From IMG/VR virus record IMGVR_UViG_3300042549_006803, positions 1 through 46,351 of that record: a stretch of DNA of 46,351 nt. The stretch is one strand, 5' to 3'. The notes beneath the pieces are model-generated. The model made no database searches. It saw only the letters and a list, made by a program, of their open reading frames with translations, and was not told where the DNA came from. Made by a program: the position numbers and the translations under genes. Each line of letters opens with the position of its first letter. Positions within the stretch are counted from its first letter, which is position 1. This document shows positions 30,359-38,554 of the stretch, in pieces. Origin of the DNA: a virus.

Positions 30359-32944
30359 ATGTATCAAGCAATTTATTACAATAGAAGCGCAAAGCAATAT
30401 CATTTAAGAGATGACAAGAAAGGATGGGTTGAATTTCAATACCGTCCTACTTGTTATGTTGCTAGCGAAAGAGGAGAATATGAAACCCTAGAAGGACATA
30501 GAGTAACTCCAACCAAACAATACACCTACAAAGACACCAGCGCTTATGAAAGCGATGTAGATAAATTTACTCGTATCTTAGTAGACACCTACTATGAATC
30601 AGATGATACACCATCATATCAAAATATAGTTTATTTAGATATTGAGTGTGAAATAGCAGGAGCACTTACTCAAGACAGTGTTCGAAATCCTCAAGGTAAA
30701 ATAACTGCAATTGCCTTGTATGATAATAATTCTACAACTTATTTCTGTTATATATTAGATGAAGCACAAGCTATGACTTTATCTGAAACAGAAGGCAGAA
30801 GTATCATACCTTGCCAATCAGAAAAAGATTTATTAGCACGATTTCTTAATAAATGGGAAGAACTAGATCCAACTATTATATCCGGTTGGAACAGCGAATT
30901 CTTTGATATACCGTACTTATATCACCGAATGGCCAAGGTATTGGGAAAAGAAGAGGCCGTGCGTATATCGCCGTTAAATCAAGTAGATGACACCGAATTT
31001 TTGGGAGTTAAAACCACTACTATAGCAGGTTTAAACCATCTTGATTATATGTTATTATTTAAAAAATATGTAACAACTCAAGAACCATCTTATGCTTTAG
31101 GAAATGTAGGTGAAAAATATGTTAAATTAGGTAAACTTGAATATTTAGGATCTTTAGATAAATTATTTAAAGACGATATTCAAAAGTTTATAGATTACAA
31201 CATTCGAGATGTTGAAATCATTATTGAATTAGAGAAGAAACTTAAATTTATCGACTTAACAGTTACAGTATGTCATTTATGTCATGTACCATATAATCAA
31301 ATTTATATGTCTACTATGTTAAATGAAGGTGCTATTTTAACTTATCTAAAGCGTAAAGGTATAGTTTCACCAAATAAACCTACAACATACAATCCTTCAT
31401 TACGAGACATTAAAGAAGAATATGCTGGTGGTTATTTAAAAGATCCAGTACCGGGATTGTATGAATGGGTTATTGATTTAGATTTTACCTCATTATACCC
31501 ATCAATCATTCGCTCATTAAACATAGGTATCGAAACCTTAATAGGACGTATAGTAAATAAAGACAAATACGATAATCAATGGTCACTTAAAGAATTAAAA
31601 TTGCTTAATCCCGATATGGATGTTACTATTGAACGAATCACTGCTAATAGAGGAGTAGTTCGCTCTACTGTAAAAGTAGGTAAAATTATTAGTTTAATTG
31701 AACAAGAAAATTGGATTATATCAGCTCCTGGTGTTATATTTAGTAAAACTAAGGAAAGTGTAGTATGCGAAATATTAACTGACTGGTTTAATAAAAGAAG
31801 TGAATACAAAGTGTTAATGAAAGATGCTTTTAAAATTAAAAAAGATCCAATATTAGGAGACTTTTATAATAGAAGACAACACGCCTACAAAATTAAATTA
31901 AATGATGTTTATGGATGTTATGCTATTAATGGTTGGAGATATACGGACGGACATAAATTTATATCTAAAGCAATTACCCTAACAGGACAACGCTTAATCC
32001 AAGAATCTATCAAGCATGTAAATAACTGGATGAACCAGCAAATCAATACGGAAGGTATAGATTACATTGTAACATCAGATACTGATTCGCTTTTTATTCA
32101 AGTTAAAGATTTACTTAGACAAAGATATCCTGATTTAGATTTAAACAATAGAGAAGAAACAGTTAAATATGTTTTAGAGATTGCTACTGAAGTGCAACAA
32201 ATTGCAAATGATAATTTACATGGTTTAGTAGTTGAATTATTTAATCTTCACGATAGAGAACATTACTTTGATTTAAAACAAGAGGTTGTACTTGAACGAG
32301 GTTATTTTGCAGGTAAAAGACGTTATGCTCAATTTATTGTAAATAAAGAAGGTGTTCCTGTTGAGGAGTTAGATATTAAAGGGTTAGATATGATGAAATC
32401 AAATTTTCCTCCTTACTTTAGAAACTTTGCAAAACAGTTACTTCAAGACATTATGTTTGGTAAACCTAAACCTGAAATAGATAAACAAATACTAGCATTT
32501 AGAGAAAGTATAGACACTGTAGATTGGAGATCACTATTAAAACCCACAGGATTAAAGAATGTAAGCGGGTATATAGCATCTTCTCCTAGATCTGGTGAGA
32601 TATTCTCCAAACTTGAAACAAAATGTCCAATCAATACAAAATCTGCTATATATTATAACGATTTACTTAGATTTAAAAAATTAGACAAACAATTCAACAC
32701 ATTCCAGATTGGGGATAAAATGTTTATTGCTTATTTAAAAGATAATCCTTATAAAATAGAAGTAATAGGATTTAACGGATATAACGATCCTCCATTCATT
32801 ACAGAATTTATAGAAAAGTATTTAGATAAAACTAAAATTTTTGATTCTATTTTAAAAAATAAATTAGAAACTATTTACGATGATTTAAAGTGGGGAAAAC
32901 CTATATTCAATAATAACATAAACAAATTCTTTAAATTTGGATAA
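30359..32944 (+). CDS. gp43: Family B DNA polymerase (T4 gp43-like)
   Basis: An 861-residue replicative polymerase. The exonuclease domain has Exo I YLDIECE near residue 95, Exo II SGWNSEFFDIPYL near 180 and Exo III YNIRDVEII near 282. Polymerase motif A is LDFTSLYPSIIRSLNIG near 375, motif B KLNDVYGCYAING near 512 and motif C TSDTDSLFI near 573. All catalytic acids are present. The C-terminus ends in a basic/aromatic tip, NKFFKFG, that could bind the sliding clamp encoded directly downstream. It heads the second replication operon. Confidence 0.95.
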   Translation: MYQAIYYNRSAKQYHLRDDKKGWVEFQYRPTCYVASERGEYETLEGHRVTPTKQYTYKDTSAYESDVDKFTRILVDTYYESDDTPSYQNIVYLDIECEIAGALTQDSVRNPQGKITAIALYDNNSTTYFCYILDEAQAMTLSETEGRSIIPCQSEKDLLARFLNKWEELDPTIISGWNSEFFDIPYLYHRMAKVLGKEEAVRISPLNQVDDTEFLGVKTTTIAGLNHLDYMLLFKKYVTTQEPSYALGNVGEKYVKLGKLEYLGSLDKLFKDDIQKFIDYNIRDVEIIIELEKKLKFIDLTVTVCHLCHVPYNQIYMSTMLNEGAILTYLKRKGIVSPNKPTTYNPSLRDIKEEYAGGYLKDPVPGLYEWVIDLDFTSLYPSIIRSLNIGIETLIGRIVNKDKYDNQWSLKELKLLNPDMDVTIERITANRGVVRSTVKVGKIISLIEQENWIISAPGVIFSKTKESVVCEILTDWFNKRSEYKVLMKDAFKIKKDPILGDFYNRRQHAYKIKLNDVYGCYAINGWRYTDGHKFISKAITLTGQRLIQESIKHVNNWMNQQINTEGIDYIVTSDTDSLFIQVKDLLRQRYPDLDLNNREETVKYVLEIATEVQQIANDNLHGLVVELFNLHDREHYFDLKQEVVLERGYFAGKRRYAQFIVNKEGVPVEELDIKGLDMMKSNFPPYFRNFAKQLLQDIMFGKPKPEIDKQILAFRESIDTVDWRSLLKPTGLKNVSGYIASSPRSGEIFSKLETKCPINTKSAIYYNDLLRFKKLDKQFNTFQIGDKMFIAYLKDNPYKIEVIGFNGYNDPPFITEFIEKYLDKTKIFDSILKNKLETIYDDLKWGKPIFNNNINKFFKFG

Positions 32945-32967
32945 CCAGAAAATAATTATTATATTTA
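32936..32967 (+). promoter_or_regulatory. Bacteroidota-type promoter before sliding clamp
   Basis: TTTG at 32936-32939 (inside the polymerase 3' end), 20-nt spacer, TATATTTA at 32960-32967. The ATG at 32972 is only 4 nt beyond the -7 box, so a transcript from here would start at or next to the start codon (leaderless). Confidence 0.6.
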
Positions 32968-32971
32968 CCTT

Positions 32972-33712
32972 ATGATTCAAAAATTAGACTTAGTAGAAAA
33001 TATTGAAAAATACTACCTCGGTGGTGTTGTTGAAAGTGTTAAATGGAAGATATCTAATAAAAAACTTCACATCGATTTTGTATCCCCTCATCAAGACTTA
33101 GTAGGTCATATTGAGTGTGATGTTGAATTAGCTGATGGTATTTTAGGTATATTCAACACTAGTAGTTTATTAAAATTGTTAAGTATTTTAGATATGGATA
33201 TTCTAATTACTATTGAACAACAATTTAAAACACCTGTAAAATTATTGATTGAAGATTCTAATTTTTCACTTCAATACTCATTAGCCGATCCTTACGTCAT
33301 TGCACCTTCACCTTCAATAGATGAACCAGAGTACGAAACTACATTTGCTATTGATGCTGAATTTATAACTAGATTCTCTAAAGCAAAGAGTGCATTAGGA
33401 GCAAATACAAAAGATATTTGCAGAGTATCTAATACAGTGCATGAAGATGGAAATAAGCAAGTAAAGTTTATATTAGGTGAACCAACATCACATTCTAATA
33501 AAATAGAATTTACATGTGATGCAATATATGATGAATCTTTTTCAAACGTCCTCCCATTTAATTCCGCTCATATTAAAGAAATTCTTAATGCTAATAAAAA
33601 TGATATTACAGAAGCTAAAGGATATATTAGTATGAAAGGATTACTTAAACTAGAGTTTACTACAGAAACAGGAAAATCAACTTATTACTTACCCGAACTA
33701 AGAACAACGTAA
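32972..33712 (+). CDS. gp45: DNA polymerase sliding clamp (T4 gp45-like)
   Basis: A 246-residue protein fitting the gp45/PCNA-type ring: two repeated alpha/beta halves, SLLKLLSILDMDILITIE in the first, an interdomain linker with PSPSIDEPEYETTFAID, and FITRFSKAKSALGA plus the C-terminal YISMKGLLKLEFTTETGKSTYYLPEL in the second. It would encircle DNA and tether the family B polymerase. Its neighbours are the polymerase upstream and the clamp-loader genes downstream, the T4 order interrupted by chaperonin genes. TAATG overlaps the next gene. Confidence 0.88.
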   Translation: MIQKLDLVENIEKYYLGGVVESVKWKISNKKLHIDFVSPHQDLVGHIECDVELADGILGIFNTSSLLKLLSILDMDILITIEQQFKTPVKLLIEDSNFSLQYSLADPYVIAPSPSIDEPEYETTFAIDAEFITRFSKAKSALGANTKDICRVSNTVHEDGNKQVKFILGEPTSHSNKIEFTCDAIYDESFSNVLPFNSAHIKEILNANKNDITEAKGYISMKGLLKLEFTTETGKSTYYLPELRTT

Positions 33713-33921
33713 TGGAACAAATGATTAAAGTAAATGACGAATTATTCTTGATAAAAAGAACAACTAACGAATTATATGAACGTTTTGCAAGTTTATGGAA
33801 TAAAATATCTATAAACCACAAAACATTTAAAAAAGATGGCCGAATGTACTTCTGTGAACTTATAGAAGAAGCCCAAATTATAGAAGATAATATTAACCAA
33901 AAACAAGAAGAAAATGATTAA
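33712..33921 (+). CDS. Small hypothetical protein between clamp and GroES
   Basis: A 69-residue mainly helical protein, coupled to the clamp stop (TAATG) and overlapping the GroES start by 8 nt. It contains a basic middle (NHKTFKKDGR) and an acidic C-terminus (EEAQIIEDNINQKQEEND). No family recognised. The tight overlaps on both sides indicate a genuine gene in the replication operon. Confidence 0.65.
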   Translation: MEQMIKVNDELFLIKRTTNELYERFASLWNKISINHKTFKKDGRMYFCELIEEAQIIEDNINQKQEEND

Positions 33922-34210
33922 AGCAGTATGGGATGCCATAATTGTAAAGGCAGACGAAAAAAATGATCGTATGCATGGGAAATTTATTATTCCCGACTTA
34001 AGCCAAGAAAAAGCCATAATTGGAACCGTCATTGACGTTGGACCAGGAAAATGGAACGCAGAAGGAACTGCAAGAGTCCCTATGTCCTTTAAAGTAGGAG
34101 ATAGAGTGTTATTACCTCAAGTAGGATTAACCAAATTAGAATGGGATGGAATAGAATACTTAGCAACATCAGAAGCTACAGTATTAGGATTAATTGAAGA
34201 ACAAAACTAA
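33914..34210 (+). CDS. groES: GroES-like co-chaperonin
   Basis: A 98-residue Cpn10-fold protein: VWDAIIVKADEKND, a mobile-loop region around MHGKFIIPDLSQEKAI with the hydrophobic IIP edge that docks to GroEL, GTVIDVGPGKW, FKVGDRVLLPQVGLTKLEWDG and EATVLGLIE. It is close to bacterial GroES in sequence, unlike T4 gp31, so it probably works with the phage GroEL encoded 2 nt downstream and possibly with host GroEL. It caps the folding chamber. Confidence 0.92.
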   Translation: MIKAVWDAIIVKADEKNDRMHGKFIIPDLSQEKAIIGTVIDVGPGKWNAEGTARVPMSFKVGDRVLLPQVGLTKLEWDGIEYLATSEATVLGLIEEQN

Positions 34211-34212
34211 AT

Positions 34213-35844
34213 ATGAAAACAGCCTTTAATCAAGACGCTAAAGAGAAATTAGCAAAGGGTATTAAAACCGTAGCAGATGCTGTTGGTTCTACCTTAGGTC
34301 CATACGGACGAAATGTATTATTCCTTGACGAATATGGAAGTGTACGTAGTACAAAAGATGGTGTAACTGTAGCTAAAGAGCTTAAAAAGCTTGAAGATCC
34401 TATTGAAAACATGGGAGCACAAACAGTAAAACAAGCATCTATCAAAACTGCTGATAAAGCAGGAGATGGTACTACTACATCAACTGTATTAGCTAATGAA
34501 TTAATTCAAAAAGCATTTAGCAGTATCAACACCAATACTAATGTTGTATTAGTAAAAAAAGGTATTGAAGCGGGAGCTGCTGAAGTGTTAGCAGGTCTAA
34601 AACAAATTAAACGTGAAATTACTTCTCCTGAACAAATTAAACAAGTAGCTACTATTTCTGCTAATAATGATGAAGAAATTGGAGCATTAGTTGCTGAAGC
34701 GATGGAATTAGTAGGGCAAGATGGTGTTGTAACAGTTGAAGAATCTAAAACGGGAGAAACATCATTAGAAACTGTTGAAGGTATCCAATTTGATAGAGGA
34801 TACAAATCAATGTATTTCGTAACTGATAACAACTCAATGTCAGCCACATTACAAGACCCAGTAATTTTAATCTACAACGGACGTTTGGTATCAGTTAAAG
34901 AATTACTTCCAATTCTTGAAGGTGCTTCTCAAACTGATAGTTCATTATTGATTATCGCTGAAGATATTGATGGTGAAGCATTATCTACGTTAATAGTAAA
35001 CAAAATGAGAGGTATGTTAAAAGTAGTAGCGGTTAAAGCTCCTGATTTTGGAGATAGACGTGCTGCTGTTTTAGAAGATATTGCTACTGTAACTGGTGGA
35101 ACTGTAGTAACACCTGAAAAAGGTATGAAATTAGATAGATTTAATTCTGAATGGTTTGGTACTTCTAGAGTTGTAACTGTAACTAAAGATACTACTACAA
35201 TTGTAGATGGTAGAGGTGAAGAAACAGCAGTTCAAGAACGTGTAGCTGAACTTAAAGAACAAATTAATAAGGCAACATCAGCGTTTGAAAAAGAACATTT
35301 ACAAGAACGTTTAGGTAAATTAGTAGGTGGTGTAGCTGTAATCAATATTGGTGGTGCTACTGAAACTGAAATTAAAGAGAAAAAAGACCGTATCGATGAT
35401 GCTTTACAAGCAACAAAAGCTGCTCTAGAAGAAGGTTTATTACCTGGTGGTGGTATTGCTTTATTAGAAGCTAGAGAAGGAATTACTCAAAACAAAACAG
35501 ACGGTGGTGATTTTAACTTAGGTAAAAGAATTGCTTATACTGCTTGTGGTGCTCCATTCTTAAAAATCCTTACAAATGCTGGTATTGAAACTACAAATGA
35601 AATAGTTTTTGCTCTTCGCAAGGCTAGAGAGGACAACCCAGAAAAAGGTCGTACATTTGGATATGATATAAAAACAGAAACAGTAACAGATATGTTTGAA
35701 GCTGGTATTATAGATCCAATGAAAGTAGTACGTACAGCGTTAGCAAATGCTGTGTCTGTTGCTGGAACTATACTGTTAACAGAGTGTGTACTTTATGATG
35801 AACCTAAAAAAGATAAAGATGATCAACAACAGCTTATGGGTTGA
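34213..35844 (+). CDS. groEL: GroEL-like chaperonin
   Basis: A full-length 543-residue group I chaperonin. Nucleotide-binding motifs are intact (TLGPYGRNV, KDGVTVAKEL with the Asp52 equivalent, AGDGTTTSTVLANEL). The apical-domain substrate-binding region and KAPDFGDRR are present, as are KKDRIDDALQATKAALEEG with the ATPase Asp398 equivalent, LLPGGG and the closing NAVSVAGTILLTE. The usual flexible GGM tail is replaced by a charged tail, KKDKDDQQQLMG. Complete GroEL/GroES pairs are uncommon in phages. It probably folds large or abundant phage proteins. Its 3' end overlaps the clamp-loader gene. Confidence 0.96.
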   Translation: MKTAFNQDAKEKLAKGIKTVADAVGSTLGPYGRNVLFLDEYGSVRSTKDGVTVAKELKKLEDPIENMGAQTVKQASIKTADKAGDGTTTSTVLANELIQKAFSSINTNTNVVLVKKGIEAGAAEVLAGLKQIKREITSPEQIKQVATISANNDEEIGALVAEAMELVGQDGVVTVEESKTGETSLETVEGIQFDRGYKSMYFVTDNNSMSATLQDPVILIYNGRLVSVKELLPILEGASQTDSSLLIIAEDIDGEALSTLIVNKMRGMLKVVAVKAPDFGDRRAAVLEDIATVTGGTVVTPEKGMKLDRFNSEWFGTSRVVTVTKDTTTIVDGRGEETAVQERVAELKEQINKATSAFEKEHLQERLGKLVGGVAVINIGGATETEIKEKKDRIDDALQATKAALEEGLLPGGGIALLEAREGITQNKTDGGDFNLGKRIAYTACGAPFLKILTNAGIETTNEIVFALRKAREDNPEKGRTFGYDIKTETVTDMFEAGIIDPMKVVRTALANAVSVAGTILLTECVLYDEPKKDKDDQQQLMG

Positions 35845-36730
35845 GAAATATAGATCACAAACTTTAGAACAATACGTTGGAAATGAGGGTATAAAAGCCT
35901 TCATTTCTAAATGTATTACTAATAATGATATTCCTCACCTATTATTCTACGGTAAAGCAGGTACAGGTAAAACTACCTTAGCTAAATTAATTACTAGAAA
36001 TATTAAATGTGATTTGATGTATATAAATGCATCGGATGAAAGAGGTATAGATACTATTAGAGAGAAGATTGTTGATTTTGCTTCTGTAAATAGTTTTAAC
36101 CCTATAAAGGTTGTTATTCTAGATGAAGCTGATTACATTACACCTCAAGCACAAGCTGCTTTACGTAATGTTATGGAAACATATTCTGCTAAAACTAGAT
36201 TTATACTAACAGCAAATTATGCTGAACGTATAATTGATCCGTTAAAAAGTAGATGTCAAACATTCCATATTGAACCACCAACAAAAGGAGAGGTAGCTAA
36301 ACACACAGCAGGAATTCTAGACCAAGAAGGAGTAACATATGAATTGCCAGCATTAGCAGGAATCATTAAAACATACTATCCTGATATTAGAAAAATTATT
36401 AATGTTGCCCAACAGTCTATAGACGATACAAATACATTAAATCCGGGTGCATTAATTGCCAATGTTGAAGACGTATTAAATACCATTATACTGCTGTTAA
36501 AAGCGCGACCTAAGAGTGTTTGGGCAGACATACGACAAGCAGTAGTCGATGAAGATATCAACGATTTTATACCGCTATTTACGGGATTATATGAACGAGC
36601 AACAGAATACACTTCATCTCCCCCTGATGTAGCAATACATTCAGCTCAGTATATGTGGCAGAACAATTCAATAGCTGATAAAGAATTAAACTTTATGGCT
36701 TTTATATCTCAAATATTAAAAATTAAATAA
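35819..36730 (+). CDS. gp44: Clamp loader large subunit (T4 gp44-like AAA+)
   Basis: A 303-residue AAA+ ATPase. I take ATG 35819 (MINNSLWVEKYR), which aligns with RFC/gp44 starts; the in-frame GTG at 35786 would add residues read from the GroEL gene. WVEKYRSQTLEQYVG is the usual N-terminus, followed by Walker A FYGKAGTGKTTLAK, Walker B VVILDEADYI, sensor 1 FILTANY and the SRC motif LKSRCQTF. It forms the ATP-driven clamp loader with the gp62-like protein. It overlaps groEL by 26 nt. Confidence 0.92.
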   Translation: MINNSLWVEKYRSQTLEQYVGNEGIKAFISKCITNNDIPHLLFYGKAGTGKTTLAKLITRNIKCDLMYINASDERGIDTIREKIVDFASVNSFNPIKVVILDEADYITPQAQAALRNVMETYSAKTRFILTANYAERIIDPLKSRCQTFHIEPPTKGEVAKHTAGILDQEGVTYELPALAGIIKTYYPDIRKIINVAQQSIDDTNTLNPGALIANVEDVLNTIILLLKARPKSVWADIRQAVVDEDINDFIPLFTGLYERATEYTSSPPDVAIHSAQYMWQNNSIADKELNFMAFISQILKIK

Positions 36731-36731
36731 A

Positions 36732-36950
36732 ATGGACCAAAAAGAATTAAACATGAATGTGGCTTTAAAAGACACAACTGCTATTAGCTGTGAAGAATGT
36801 GGACATAGTGTATTTCAAGAAGGAGTATTACTTCGCAAAATATCTCGCTTTGTAACAGGAACTTCACAAGATGCCCTCATGCCCATACCAGTATTTACTT
36901 GTGCTAAATGTGGACACGTGAATGTAGAATTTATGCCTAAAGATAAATAA
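36732..36950 (+). CDS. Small zinc-ribbon protein
   Basis: A 72-residue protein with two CxxC knuckles, ISCEECGH and FTCAKCGHVN, spaced about 37 residues apart, typical of a single zinc ribbon. It is encoded between the two clamp-loader subunit genes with 1-2 nt gaps. Possible roles are nucleic-acid or replisome binding, or modulation of transcription as small zinc ribbons in large phages do; nothing more specific can be read. Confidence 0.75.
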   Translation: MDQKELNMNVALKDTTAISCEECGHSVFQEGVLLRKISRFVTGTSQDALMPIPVFTCAKCGHVNVEFMPKDK

Positions 36951-36952
36951 CA

Positions 36953-37402
36953 ATGACTATATTTGATTGGATGAAACAAGTAACCTATATACGGGATCCT
37001 TGGCATACCTTTAGTGATGAAGACAAAGAAAGTTTTAATGTCTATATGCTTCACAAAGTTATATCAATGCATGAACCTTATATTGAGTTAGCTAATTATC
37101 TACAGAAATTCTGGTTATTAACCCCTGAGCAGATTTATACTATCTATTGTGGTTACTTACCAGAAAATAAAATATTTGCTAAATACATTAAATCAAATAA
37201 AGTTAAAGTAAACAATGAATTAGTTACTATATTAGCTAACCATTATCAAGTATCGACAAGAGAGATAAAATCTTATCTACACATACTAAGTGAAGATGAA
37301 TTAAAAAATGTTTTAACTAGTCGAGGAATAAATGAGGATGAAATACAAAAACTATTAAATGAAAAAAGTACCAAAACATCTAAAACCTCTATTACAACAT
37401 AA
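36953..37402 (+). CDS. gp62: Clamp loader small subunit (T4 gp62-like)
   Basis: A 149-residue helical protein with FDWMKQVTYIRDPW at the N-terminus and SFNVYMLHKVISMHEPYIELANYLQ, as in gp62-type clamp-loader subunits, then a second helical part (EIKSYLHILSEDELKNVL). It contains no ATPase motif, as expected. Position next to the gp44-like gene matches T4 gene order. It overlaps the nuclease gene by 44 nt. Confidence 0.82.
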   Translation: MTIFDWMKQVTYIRDPWHTFSDEDKESFNVYMLHKVISMHEPYIELANYLQKFWLLTPEQIYTIYCGYLPENKIFAKYIKSNKVKVNNELVTILANHYQVSTREIKSYLHILSEDELKNVLTSRGINEDEIQKLLNEKSTKTSKTSITT

Positions 37403-38300
37403 AGCTGAAGAAATTAATTGGGAAACTGATAAAATTGTATCTTATTCCCAATTTTCAACTTGGAAACAATGTCCCCATAAGTGGAAACTTCAAAACGTAG
37501 ACAAACTTAAAAACCCACCAAGCATACATCTTATATTTGGTACCTCAATACACACAGCTCTGCAATATTATTTAAAAGTAATGTATGAACAAAGTGGAGC
37601 TGCTGCTGATAGAGAAGATATAGTTCAACTATTTGAAGATAATCTTAGAGAGGAATATAAAAAAGGTTTTGAACAAAATAAACAAGTTCATTTTTCAAAT
37701 GCTGAAGAAATGGCTGAGTTCTTTGAAGATGGTAAAACTATACTAGAGTACTTTAAAAAGAAAAAAGGTGGATACTTTTCAACTCGTAAAACACATCTTG
37801 TAGGAATAGAATTTCCTTTATCTCATGCACCACATGAAAATTATCCTAATGTTAAATTTAAAGGATTTATTGATCTTATCTTTTACAACGAAAATACAGA
37901 AAAATTATACATATATGATATAAAAACATCAACTCGTGGTTGGAAAGATAAAGATAAAAAAGATGAAACTAAAACATCTCAAATCCTACTTTATAAATCA
38001 TACTTTAGTAAAATATTTGATTGGGATATAGATAAAATAGATGTTGAATTCTTTATTGTAAAGCGAAAAGTCTGGGAAGAAAGTGACTACCCTATTTCCC
38101 GAATCCAAGAATTTATACCCCCATCAGGAACAAGAAAACGTTTGAATGCTACAGAAGCTTTCCGTACATTTATTGAAGATTGTTTTACTACAGAAGGTAA
38201 ACCACAAAAAAAAGAATTTACAAAAATTGTAAGTCCATTATGTGGATGGTGTCAATTTAATAATAATCCTTCTCTCTGCAGTAAAATTAATTCTTTATAA
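37359..38300 (+). CDS. PD-(D/E)XK nuclease, RecB/Cas4-like
   Basis: A 313-residue nuclease of the RecB/Cas4-type group. It begins ISYSQFSTWKQCPHKWK-like (here VSYSQFSTWKQCPHKWKLQ), FGTSIHTALQYYL is the conserved His region, and the active site is FKGFIDLIF with YIYDIKTSTRGW, followed by QILLYKSYF. One Cys is near the N-terminus and CGWCQFNNNPSLC near the end, compatible with an Fe-S cluster of the Cas4/AddB type. It may process recombination intermediates or degrade host DNA. There is no CRISPR array or other cas gene nearby. Confidence 0.87.
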   Translation: MKKVPKHLKPLLQHKAEEINWETDKIVSYSQFSTWKQCPHKWKLQNVDKLKNPPSIHLIFGTSIHTALQYYLKVMYEQSGAAADREDIVQLFEDNLREEYKKGFEQNKQVHFSNAEEMAEFFEDGKTILEYFKKKKGGYFSTRKTHLVGIEFPLSHAPHENYPNVKFKGFIDLIFYNENTEKLYIYDIKTSTRGWKDKDKKDETKTSQILLYKSYFSKIFDWDIDKIDVEFFIVKRKVWEESDYPISRIQEFIPPSGTRKRLNATEAFRTFIEDCFTTEGKPQKKEFTKIVSPLCGWCQFNNNPSLCSKINSL

Positions 38301-38332
38301 ATTCACATATATTTATATCCAAATATATAATT

Positions 38333-38536
38333 ATGGCAAGTAAAAATGACAAACTAATTCTTACAAGTGTTAAAGTACACGAAGAGTTATTCGACGACTT
38401 TAAAGTCGCTAGTATTAAAAACAAATTTAATCTACAAAAACTTACAAACCGCGCAATGCATCTTTATTTAAACAATGATGAATTTCGCAAACAATTACAC
38501 AATCACACTGAGTTAGTGTTGAGTGGTAGTCTTTAA
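38333..38536 (+). CDS. Small ribbon-helix-helix-like protein
   Basis: A 67-residue protein with SVKVHEELFDDFKVASIKNK followed by FNLQKLTNRAMHLYLNNDEF. This resembles ribbon-helix-helix proteins (short strand, two helices) found as transcription factors in T4-like phages. A CATATATTTAT box lies just upstream. It might regulate the replication or glycan operon. Moderate certainty. Confidence 0.65.
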   Translation: MASKNDKLILTSVKVHEELFDDFKVASIKNKFNLQKLTNRAMHLYLNNDEFRKQLHNHTELVLSGSL

Positions 38537-38554
38537 TATCCTTTAAAATTTGTT

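Noticed and set aside
35786-35818. GTG start of the clamp-loader gene
   Set aside because: The extra residues are an alternative-frame reading of the GroEL tail; MINNSLWVEKYR at 35819 matches family N-termini.
37359-38300. Cas4 of a CRISPR-Cas system
   Set aside because: Only the nuclease fold and Cys pattern are shared; no repeat array or other cas genes occur in the window, and the context is a phage replication operon.
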